Below, in pieces: positions 49,946 through 60,737 of a stretch of 64,000 bases of DNA. Each line of letters starts with the position of its first letter. Positions within the stretch are counted from its first letter, which is position 1. A program made the position numbers and the translations under genes. The stretch is from Iris pallida (lineage: Eukaryota > Streptophyta > Magnoliopsida > Asparagales > Iridaceae). Below the pieces are notes generated by a model. That model worked only from the letters and a program-made list of their open reading frames with translations, did not search any database and was not told the DNA's origin. The stretch is from NCBI GenBank assembly GCA_029216955.1, contig JANAVB010023996.1, forward strand, positions 14,944,180 to 15,008,179. Direction: 5' to 3'.

Positions 49946-50204
49946 ACCCAAACACACACTCATCTATATATATATATATATACATACACACACACACATC
50001 TCCATATACATATATATATACACACAAACGTATATTTATATATACATACATAGGCACATACACATATCCTTATATATAAGTATATATATATATAAACACA
50101 CACACACACAAGCACAACCACACACTCACTCTCTCCACCACACACAAACACCACCACTACCATTCTCTCATTCCACACACAAATACACATCAACATATAT
50201 ATAC

Positions 50205-50292
<88 letters not shown>
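49525..50292. repeat. Microsatellite-rich part of the 5' LTR
   Basis: (CTAT)n, long (AT)n, CTG-rich and (CA)n tracts. AT runs are longer here than in block A. Confidence 0.92.
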
Positions 50293-50293
<1 letters not shown>

Positions 50294-50969
50294 ATTCAAT
50301 ATATATTAAACTCCTAATTAAACCTCAACCTAAATTTCTATGAAATCCTACAAAATTTATGGGCAAATGGTGGAGAATCTCATCCTCTCTACAATTATTG
50401 TGAAGCAATAAATGGAATAGAGAAATTTATTAGGGATTTAAATGCATACCTAGGTTCTTGGAGAGAGAGAGAGAGAGAGCTTGGAAAGAAAAGATTTTTG
50501 AAAGAGAGAGAGAGAGAGAGAGAGAGCTTGAGACTTAATGAAGAAGTAAAGGGGGGGGGGGGGGGCTCTCTCTTGTGGCCGGCCATGGCATTAGTGGGTT
50601 TGGGTTGGGGATCCACTAAGCCCCCAACCCATTAGGCTTAGTTTGGTTCTATTTGAATTCGGTTTGGTTCGGTTCGTTTCGGTTTAACTCTAACTAATTA
50701 AATTAGCCTCTATAATGACTAATTAAGCCATGGAAGTTGGGTTTATGATTTCTAGCCTAATTATGATGGCATGTGGGCAAAGCCCAGCTAGTATGTGGGT
50801 CCCACTAGGGTCCAGGCTACCCGGGTCTCCAAATTGAGTCCGAATTGGGTAAAATTCAAACCGACTCAAATAAATTCCTAAAAATCATCTAAAATCAAAT
50901 AAAATTCCTAAAAAATTATAAAACTTGAAAATGACGAAAATACCCCTAATTCGAAAACTGGGGGTGACA

Positions 50970-53106
50970 ACTAAGTCATCCGTGTGCGCGACGAGTATAA
51001 GTTATCCCATGTTTGAGATATAGTTGTTCAATGTGAAAAATAACTAATGCGCGAGCGTAGCTCAGATTGAAGAAACGCATAGGAGGAGTGTATGCGAGGA
51101 TTATTGAATGTTGAATCAAATGATAAGTCGATGAGTGTGTACTCAGTAAGTTTTGAGGACAAAACTTTTTTTTGAGTGGTATATTATGTAATGTCCCGTC
51201 CCGCTCAACTTGGATGAATTGAAACACAACGACGGTTGGACTTAGCTGTCCAATGGCTTGCTCGAAGTCCCACATGGTCAGGGCAATACCTCACTCAGGT
51301 GGGTGGCTTCGGTGAACTTGTCTCAGCTTGATCTTCACACTAATAAATGGAAGTTTTTGCTGTACTGGATAGGCTTGATAATAAAGGAGATGAATCCATA
51401 TATCTAAGAAAATAATTCCGCTTGAGTCAAATGTGTATAGGACATGGAAATGGTTAACTTGCTGCCTAGATATTACTCTATGATGGTCTTCAAGGCTCGT
51501 GATATAGAGTATGACTTGGACGGTACACATAACACAATCGGTTTAAGGCAGGAACCACGGTTGGTTTAAGGAAAAGTTTGCCATGGTTTATGGCACGTAT
51601 GGAACATGTTTTGTTCAAGTTAAGTAGGAAGGCTATACAGTAGTCATTTCCTGGATTTCAAGAAATAGAAAGTTCATACGACTGTTTATCGCTGAGGTGG
51701 TCCCCCTCGTTTGGAAGTCTCAAACGAATTATGGAAAGTATAGTTTATGAGCATGATATGCAAAGGGGTTTGAGTCTTACCATAAATTAGGCCATGCATT
51801 TACGTGAGTCTAGATATTCTCGTAGGTGCGTGATCATGGACAACTTATGCACATGGAAAATATTTCTTTGGACGACAACCTGGGGCCACATGACCGATCC
51901 AGCCATGGATGAAACATGGTGTAGCTGATACTGGATAGGCAACTAGGAATTCAATGGACATTTATTGGGGCTAGCTATCTGCATTGATCGACCGACCATC
52001 TTTCTAGCTATGCCCACGATGGCTTGTCATGCAGTGACCTTTCATATAGATATGTGGTGTACTGAACAGCAATCTGCATGTATGGTGTCGGTTGAGTCAC
52101 AAGAATTATAAGTACGACACAAATGAGTCAATAAAATGTGTGCACGATTTGCACCACAAGTTTTATGAAGTCTAAGATTTGGCTATATTTAAAGACACGT
52201 GCTTCGACATAAGGTATGACATCGGTTGGTGAGTCGTTGACACAAAAGTTTTATAAGTTTGGATTGAGTCGTTTCGAGTTTAAGTCATAAAGGGTCGTAA
52301 GTCAAAGTTTGGTTAAGTCATATTGAGTTATGAGGCACGGCCTCGATGTTAAAGCACGAACAGAGTTTATGGCATGACTATGTTGTTGCATCTCAAAGTA
52401 TGGGCCAAAAAGTAAGAACGAGCTGATACATTGATGTTGTTGGCACGGTAGTGGTCTAGAGTCACAAATATGGCTAGTAGTCCATGCTATCAAATTGATC
52501 CTAAGGAAGAATATAAAGACAATCAAAGGAATAGTTACATATACTAAATGAACGTGTTGGTTTTAAATGGGTTGGCGAGGGGCTCACTCACAAGTACGGT
52601 TGTGTACTGATACCCCACCAGTTTTTATGTATAAGTTCAGGTACTTGCATCGTTTGGGGCGGAGCTCACTTGGATGCACTGAGGCATAGAGTTCCTTAGC
52701 ATTTTGCGGCATGCTGCTACATTGAAGACTTCACCTATATGGGACATAATGTATGGACATTGCCTTCTGAAGCATCCGCAAAATTGTAAGCCTTGGTGTA
52801 TGAGCGATTGTAATTGAGAGAAGAGAGAGAGAGCTGAGTAATTGTATTTAGAGAGATTGTGAGCTTCAGCAATTGTAATCTTGGCTTCATGCCCTTGTAA
52901 TCTTATTTTTAATATCAATAAAGAGTATCATTTTGTACATGTATTTGTGTTATTTAACTTCTCTGTTTGGGACTTCTGTGTGACGACCTTATCGCAAGCT
53001 GCTGTAATCGGCCGTTATGGAACCCGCCTTGCACGAGCGCAACCTAGGCTCGTGCGGTATCACGCCTTAGCGAGGGCGATCGATTCTGCGGAACTGAGGC
53101 GTGACA
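50970..53106 (+). mobile_element. Older LTR element: internal tail and LTR (block B)
   Basis: Same as 6790-8921. Internal tail 50970-51191, LTR 51192-53106 (TGTCCCGTCCC to GGCGTGACA). AATAAA lies near 52919. The upstream part of the element is displaced to the left of 38388 by the chromovirus insertion. Confidence 0.55.
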
Positions 53107-55098
53107 ATGAGCTAGTTTGGAAAAGGATCGATACGGGGTACCTAGACCAATAAGCCTCGATTTTGTCGTACACACTCCACCAAATCGAGTTCTATCAAAT
53201 CTTATACATCGACGAAGTCGATACGCACATTTCAATGCTTCTAGTTTGCGACCATGTTGCCCAGTTTGTCGGGGCGAATGTCGTATCGGTGAAATTTATC
53301 AAAATTTGTTATTTTTGAAAACTGTTTTTACTAATTTTTGAAACTGTTTTAACAAAAGTATAATAATCTAAAAATAAAACCAAAAGTACGATTTTAATCT
53401 CGTATAGGTCGTCTACAGAACTTTCCAATTAGATTTCAATTTTTTTAAAATCCTGCCGGGAATTCGTCTTCCAAACTAGGGTTCTAAAATAATTTTTTGA
53501 CTTTTGATTTTATGATTTTCTTGATCTTTCAAGAATTTTGTTAACCCCTCTTCCGTTCACGCTAGAACTGGAAGGGGTTCGATCATGGGAATTCCAGTCT
53601 GTTTTATTATTGCAGTTAATTCTTTCTTTATAGTGAGGATACAATTACAATTGCAATTACTGCTGAGTCCTCTAACTAACTGCTGACTCATCCTAACTGT
53701 CTTTGCTGACAGGAGATGGCAGCTGGCAATGGCAGCTGGCAATTGGCAGTTGGATGAGCAGGATGAAGGCAGTTGGTAGTTAATTCCTCCTGGTAGCTGG
53801 CCTTCATCTCTGGCACCAGCTTGGTCTTCTCCCTGCTGCAATATTTTATGACATGGAAGCTTATCAAATTTTTACCAGAAATATAGGACAAACTAAGAAA
53901 AACCATTTGAAGGGGTTTGTAGAAGGTCAACTCGACAATGCATAGAAATTCATAAATCAAAAATTCATCGAGCAATGAAGGAGAAATATGTCGTAGAAGA
54001 TGGTACCCGAGTCAAGTTGTTGCTGTCGTGACTGCAGTGGTCTGCTTGCTGCTGTTGCTCTTGTTACTACGCATAGTGGCTCAGGGTGGCGACCCGCGAC
54101 TGCTGTGCTCTGGAGTGCATGCGGTTCGTGAGGGACGGGAGAAGTAGGCGTACGCGTCTACGAAAAGTTGATGTGGTGGAGAGAACGAAAGTGGGGTTAA
54201 AACTTAGAATTTATACTCGGGTTTTAAACCAAGTTCTAATCAATTTTCCAATTGATTTAAAGTAGGATTTCTTTTTATTTTGATTGCTTCTGGAAGAGAG
54301 TAGGTTAGGATTTTAATGCAATAGATTAGATCAAATCTTGTGAGGATTTCCAGGAGTTCGCTGAACTCAAAAATTCAAAAAAAAAGTCTATGCAAGCTGC
54401 TTATGCTCGGGGATGGAAGGGAAAGAACAGTACTTTCGGGCACTGTTCATATTCTTTTTTTTTTACTTTTTTTTTCCTAATTCCTTTCAAAACATATCTT
54501 AAATTTTTTATAATATCTCTAAAAATACTTGTTTTTATTTTGTAAATAAAAATTAATATAGGTCTAGAAATATGTATATATCCTAATATGTACATATATG
54601 TCCTGATATATAGATATACTTAGCATATATTTATACTTAGTATTTATATAAAAACTATATTTATCTCTTTATAAAAAACCATATATATGATTCCTTTATC
54701 CCATATAGAACTAAAAAATAATAAAACAAATATATACTTAAATACACAACCAAATATAAATTTATGAAAAATATTTTTAACACATATATCTAGTTACTAT
54801 AATTTTTTTATTTAAATATACATTTACTATATACGTATATAAATATGCACTAACTATGTATATACATAAACTATTCTACAAAAAATAAAGTAAAATCTAG
54901 AGGATAAATTATTTTAAAAAAATATAAGGTAAATTCTAGAGTCTATAGTGTATATGTATGCAAATTAATATTCTTAGAATAAAAATAGAAATGAATACTG
55001 AGAAATAAATAAAAATAAAAATAAAATATTTGGCAAAAATTAGGGAGGGGAATCAAGTTTGGTAACTCGTTCCTAAACCCAACAATCACTTTATAATA
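53107..55098. other. Non-coding interval (block B)
   Basis: Counterpart of 8922-10891; no supported gene, AT-rich right half. Confidence 0.5.
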
Positions 55099-56494
55099 GG
55101 TACCAAGTGGGTATTCCGAAATAAACTAAGTGAGGATGGACAAGTTGTTCGTAACAAAGCATGTCTCGTTTCTCAAGGTTATAATCAAGAAGAAAGAATT
55201 GATTATGATGAGACCCATGCTCCTATTGCTAGACTTGAGTCCATTCACAAGCTTTGTACTTTTGCTAGTTTTTATTATTTTAAACTTTTTCGAATGGATG
55301 TTAAAAGTACATTTTTGAATGGTTTTATTAAAGATAGATTTTTTTGTAAAACCACCTCCTGGTTCTGAGGATTTTAAATTTCCATATCACGTTTTCAAGT
55401 TACATAAGACACTGTATGGACTCAAACAAGCCACTCGTGCTTAGTATGATCATCTCAGTTCCTTCATACTTGAAAATGGTTTTTTCAAAAGAAAAAATTG
55501 ACACCACACTTTTATTAAATCACTAGATGACAATATTTTGTTAGTGCAAATTCATGTTGATGATATTACTTTTGGTTCTACTAACGAGCTACTATGCCAA
55601 TAATTTGCTAAGTATATGTAGAGTGAATTCGAGATGAGTATGATGGGGGAACTCAATTATTTTTTCAGATTGTAAATCAAGCAAAATTCACATGGAACAT
55701 TCACTGATCAAGCCAAGTACATGAGGGATTTGCTGAAGAAATTTGAATTCAAAAATACAAAACCTATCGACACACCAATGGCTATATCAATAAAACTTTA
55801 TGTTGATGAAAGTGGTAAACTTGTTGACCAACGTAAGTATCAAAGCATGATTGCTAGTATACAATATCTAACTGCTAGTGGTCCCGATATCATGTTTAGT
55901 GTTTTTATTTGTGCTAGATATCTAGCTAATCCTAAGGAATCACACTTATGCACAGTTAAGCGTATCTTCTGATACCTTAAAAAAAAAATCTAAAGTCGGC
56001 TTATGGTATCCCCAAACCATATCCTTTGACCTTATAGGTTATTCAAATGCTGATTTTATTAGATGTAAATTAGATCGTAAAAGTACCAGCGATACGTGTT
56101 ATTTTTTAGGAAAAGCCTTAGTCTTCTGGTTTAGCAAAAAGCAAAATTTTGTCGCATTATCAATGACTGAAGCTGAGGACATTGCTATGCACAAATTTTG
56201 TGAATGAAGCAAACCTTAAAATACTATAATTTGTACTTTAAGAATATTCCTATTTTTTGTGATAACATAAGTACTCTGAATCACACTAAGAACCTCGTAT
56301 GTCACTCACGTACTAAGCATATAGAAATGCGGCATCATTTTTTATGTGTTCACTAATTAAACAGAGACATCCGTTTAGAATTTATTGATACTGAACATCA
56401 GCTATCAGATATCTTCACAAAACCATTATCCGAGGATCCCTTCAACTATATTCGTCGTGAGTTGGGTATTCTAGATTCAGTTTCTGGCACATGA
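55099..56494 (+). pseudogene. Ty1/copia RT-RNase H remnant (block B)
   Basis: Same relic as 10892-12284, with the same stops and shifts. The longest clean piece is 55721-55972 (LLKKFEFKNTKPIDTPM...). Ends with DIFTKPL, then TGA at 56492-56494. No LTR, gag or integrase recognised. Confidence 0.9.
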
Positions 56495-57212
56495 TGATTT
56501 ATGCTTTAAAATTTTTTTTGGTGTAATCTGAAATATTTAAAATTGAGATTATTTTGGGTACAAGCCGAAAGTGTCATTATGTCAATGAGGTGTAAATAAC
56601 CTTAAGCGACATAATACTTAAGATCTTTGGACCACCACTAGCTGGAATCCGGCCCCTACAACTAACCAAAGATTATTAATATTTTATAGATTGATGGGTT
56701 AATCATTGTATTTTTCTAACATAAATCATATTATGAAATTCTAGAACCAAGGATACAGAATTCGGACTGAATTCAGACCGAGTTTGGGCCAAACTCGGTC
56801 CCTATGGTTCCATAACAGAAATGAGTTGGCCCACTTATTTTTAAGTTATGGCTTCTCTTTAAAAATATAAACTCCCCTTTCCGAACAGAATCGAACAACC
56901 ACCTCCTTGTTTATCTTTCTCCTCTCTAAAACCCTAAAAATACCAAATTATAACCCTAATTTTCTCCAAATCCAAGAGTCTTCATCTCCCAAACCTTAGG
57001 ATTCAGTAGTATTTTGGGATTCTCTTCCATTGTTCCTACTCTAATTGAGGTATAAATCTTATCCTTTCTCTAATTTTAATTTCTTCTTGCCACCAAAATT
57101 TGGAAAGAAAATGAGAAAGGTAGATGAGGCTTCCTCATATCCTCCTCATTAAGAGAAACTTCACCATTCACTGTTAAGTCCTCCTTTACCTGAAGAAGGA
57201 ACTTTTGATGGT
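56495..57212. other. Non-coding interval (block B)
   Basis: No gene seen; includes the inverted repeat at 56776-56800. Confidence 0.5.
56776..56800. repeat. Short inverted repeat (block B)
   Basis: Arms GACCGAGTTTGG and CCAAACTCGGTC around one base; copy of 12566-12590. Confidence 0.8.
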
Positions 57213-59792
57213 TGTCACTCCCATTTCCTGTATTTCGTATTTGTACTCGTAAATTGGTTTTGGTACGTATTTTTTTTTTTGACTTGCGAATTTTGGTTTC
57301 TCGTAAATGGGTTTTGGACCATGGCTTGGTTTTATTTTTGTAGAGTTGGTTTGGTTTGGTTGGGTTCATCATGAGTGGAACACCTTAGCCTATTCTCCAC
57401 CTCCATTCCATCACAACCACCCTCATTAAAATCCACCAACTTTTTCTCTCTCCTCCATAACTCCATTAATTTCTTTCTACTTTTTCTTCTTCCTTCTTCC
57501 ACACAACTCCCCAACCCATAGGCAAGTGCACCTTGCCATCAAATGAGCACCACTTTTTATTTGTCCATTAACTAGATTAGGCCATGGAGAACAACTTTAG
57601 AACTTGACATTTTGTGAATTGGAGCTTTCATTCTTCTAGATCTAGGTTTTAACCATTTTCGAAAATTCTTGGTTTTGATCTATTAAACTTCGATTTTTAC
57701 ATATTTTGATGCTTCCATGTGGAAGAGAATTCGATTTTACTCAAGTTAGACCTTTGAAAATCTAGATTTGGTTTTGATTTGACAAAGTTATGAAGAATTG
57801 AAGCTCTTGGTGTTCTTGGACCTGCTCTCGGCCAGGAAGAACATCCCTCTGCCTTGCTCTCTTTAGCGCATGGCCGGTTGCGCACCCCCGGCCTGTGCTC
57901 TTTAGCGCAGGGCCGATTGCGCATGACCTCAGCCAGTGCTTTGCGTTGCGCTGGATTGCGCTGGCGCAAGCCAGCCATGCGCAAGCCAGCCATGCGCAAG
58001 CCACCCTTGCGCAATCCACCTATGCGCAAGCCACCCTTGCGCAATCCACCTCTGCGCAATCCACCCTTGCGCAATCCACCCCTGCGCAGTCCACCCTGCG
58101 CAATTGACACCTGCGCACTTGGCACCCTGCGTAGTACATATCCTGCACAACCTACCTGTCTATGATGAATTTGTTTATTTCTTGATCTTGGCTCTTCTAT
58201 AGTCCTATTTATATTAGTATTTTATTAGATATTTTATGCCCATTTTATATCCTTACGCCTTTTGTCGTGAACTTGATTTTACTTAATATGTTCGGAATGA
58301 CTATTGTACATGGCATGGCATGATAAGGAACTAGCATAACACGACAGTGACCCGTAATGGTGCACTCCTGACATGACCAACCTGACTTGATAGTGGCCCG
58401 TCATGGCGCACTCCTAACAAGCACCCTGACTTGATTTATCTTGATAACTTGATAGTGGCCGTGGCGGCGCACTCCTGACTTGACTTGACTTGCCTTGACA
58501 CCGTGGGTGTTCCTGCTTGCTTGCTTATACAATCTACTTGTCTTGTCTTGCATCATGTCTAGGATGTGACTTCCTGGGTACCACGGCCAGGGACTCGCAC
58601 GAAATTGGATTAGGTTAATTATTAGATCAAACTAGAACATGGAGAATTCTCAGTCACAGGCAATCTCGTTATCTGGGCACTTTAATGGACTTGTAGCTTG
58701 CCGACGAGTAGAGCATATTTCCAGCACACTGTCATGTGTTGTACCCTCTAAGTCACCTAAGGGTACACTTGTCTCCCGGGCAATGTACCCACCTATAACT
58801 CTCAACCCGCGGAAGGATAACTGGATGGTCTGCAGGGCTTGGGACTGGAAGTTTCTCACTTGCATCTTGTTAGTAATTAGGCTTGTGATAACCCTAGTTA
58901 GTTAAAGTAGTAAGCCGTAGTACTTGCTTGGCCGATTGTGAATGAATGGTGTCCAACCTTGTCTAAGTCTTGTCTAGCTCCAGTACCTGCTATCTCCTGA
59001 GAATGTTTGTTTTACTTACCTTAACGATAAATGAGTAGAGACAGTGAGCTATTCAGGCGAAGGGGTACAATCCCGGTCCTTGTTTGGTTTAAGGATTGTA
59101 ACCTGGCTCCCGGAATGGTTCCACGTCCCTAGCCGTTTATCGCTCTATGTACTTTTATTACTTGTACTTTCTTTTATTCTTTATGTCCTGATATGCTGGC
59201 TTTTGTTCTTATTTGTGGCCTCCTTGTGGCACTTGCTCTTTCTGGGGTTTGACCCAGCTGGTTTTGTGTGGCCAGATTTCGGAGCAGCTCCCGAGGATCT
59301 ACCAAGCTTCCAGCCCAATGGTGACAACTAGACGGAACCCGGGCCAAGAGTGGGTTTTCCCTTTTGTTTCACCCACTTATATGTAAATTTATTCTTTTGA
59401 GGCGTTTAGCCGACGAGCACCTGTTAGCTCGATGCACATTTACTTACTGTCTGCCTACGGGCTGTAAACATGATTAACAAATCCTAGGGTTGATCATGTA
59501 TGACTGAACTCTTGCTAGTCCCATCATTTTGTACGACTTGCTTCATGATCATCCAATATGTAATATTTGGGACGCCTTATATATATATATATATTTGATG
59601 CTCTAATATCTTGTAACTCTGTTAATTGCTTGAGATTGAGACAATAGACTTGACCTTAAGAGACTGCTGGCTTGTAGTAAACCCTTATATCTAGACAGCC
59701 GTGACCGTATAGTTGAGATGTATTCTATTTCAATATACGTAGCTGGCTAAGTCTGCCCCCGCTCTCCAGTATTCTGGTTCTGGGGCGTGACA
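57213..59792 (+). mobile_element. Probable 5' LTR of the plus-strand chromovirus (block B)
   Basis: Right boundary firm at GGGGCGTGACA (59792), followed by a primer-binding-like motif and gag. Left boundary at TGTCACTCCC (57213) is inferred from terminal symmetry only; the 3' LTR lies beyond the window. Confidence 0.5.
57962..58127. repeat. 15-bp minisatellite (block B)
   Basis: Same array as 13746-13910 with no unit-number change seen, which supports the two blocks being one locus. Confidence 0.92.
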
Positions 59793-59801
59793 CGGTTTAA
59801 G

Positions 59802-59822
59802 TGGTGGCCCATGCAGGTCTTG
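59802..59822 (+). promoter_or_regulatory. Putative primer-binding site (block B)
   Basis: TGGTGGCCCATGCAGGTC, 9 bases after the LTR end at 59792. Confidence 0.45.
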
Positions 59823-59854
59823 GCATTCAAGAAATATGAGGGTTTACCGAATAG

Positions 59855-60737
59855 ATGTCTCAATCAATATTCGTCCTTGATCTCTGCTCGTATCTTCAAA
59901 TCCCTGAGAATCTCGACCTGATCACATTGCTTGTATCATTGATCTGTCCTGGTCCTTTCCTTATTGTTCCCTATGTCGTCTTCTTCAGCGGTATTACTCT
60001 CGGACCTGCCAACCAGCCAGAGGAACCTCTACAAGCACCCCAGCGCCAGGAAGATCAAGCTCAGCACTCTGGAGTAGCCTCCCGAGTTATGTTTCCCAGA
60101 GGCTCAGAACCTCCAGTTCAGGCAGCTCCGCCCGTTCAACCAGCTAGACAGGATGAGGGACCTTTGGTAGGGCTTATCAGAGAACTGCTTGCATCCCAAG
60201 ATCGTTGAGGCGACGCCTTGCACCAGAAAGTTCATGATGCACTAAACCGAGGAGGTCCCCAAGGGAATCAGGCGGCCAACAGTTTCAAGCGCTTGAACCC
60301 TCCCTTCTTTGACGGCAGTGAAGATGCGATTGCCGCGGACGCTTGGCTTCAGGATACCGAGGTGGTTCTAGAAGCAGCTAGGACACCTAAAAATGAGAAG
60401 GTAGCGGTGGTACGCCTATAGTTGTTAGACTTGGCTCGCGATTGGTGGGCAGCTCAGGCCATGGAATTAGCAGCACCAGTCACTTGGGCGACGTTCAGAG
60501 AGAGGTTCCAGACAAAGTACTTCGATGCGATGGTACGGTACGACCTGCAGACTAGATTCACCAACTTGAAGCAAGGAGGTAGGACGGTCGATGGCTATGC
60601 GACCGAGTTCCAGGCTGAGTAGGTTCGCCCCCACTTTGGTGGCGACCGAGTTCGATAGGGCTCAGCGGTTCCAGCAAGGGTTGCACTTAGAGATATTATT
60701 GGCTGTGGAGCAGTTCGAGCACTAGACGTTCGATGCA
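59855..60737 (+). pseudogene. Chromovirus gag, interrupted by stops
   Basis: Gag of the plus-strand element. The N-terminal part (59855-60208) is Q/P-rich (PANQPEEPLQAPQRQEDQ). Then comes the capsid-like core with LNPPFFDGSEDAIAADAWL (60296 on), DLARDWWAAQAM and TWATFRERFQTKYF, followed by QRFQQGLHLEILLAVEQFEH. In-frame stops are TGA at 60206-60208, TAG at 60419-60421 and TAG at 60723-60725, plus a frameshift around 60618. Each of the three stops is one C-to-T step from the expected sense codon. The first ATG is uncertain, since the true gag start may lie further in. Same damage in block A. Confidence 0.88.

Larger units (their letters stand above)
38388..50969 (-). mobile_element. Complete decayed Tekay-like chromovirus
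   Basis: Order on the minus strand: 5' LTR (47216-50969), primer-binding site, gag, protease, RT, RNase H, integrase, chromodomain, polypurine tract, 3' LTR (38388-42075), about 12.6 kb. The left flank ends AACTA and the right flank begins ACTAA. The shared ACTA supports a target-site duplication, the fifth A probably being lost in an A run. Domain order, terminal chromodomain and large LTRs fit the Tekay/Del lineage of Ty3/gypsy. Inserted about 220 bases upstream of the 3' LTR of an older element. Its coding region is broken by stops and frameshifts, so it is not autonomous now. Confidence 0.88.
47216..50969 (-). mobile_element. 5' LTR of the Tekay-like element
   Basis: Plus-strand ends TGTCACGACCCGCACC and GGGGGTGACA (3754 bp). 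In element orientation it starts TGTCACCCCCAG and ends GCGGGTCGTGACA. Contains the TTGAC cluster, a CT-rich stretch (49250-49500), microsatellites and a poly-G near 50551-50565. Confidence 0.9.
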
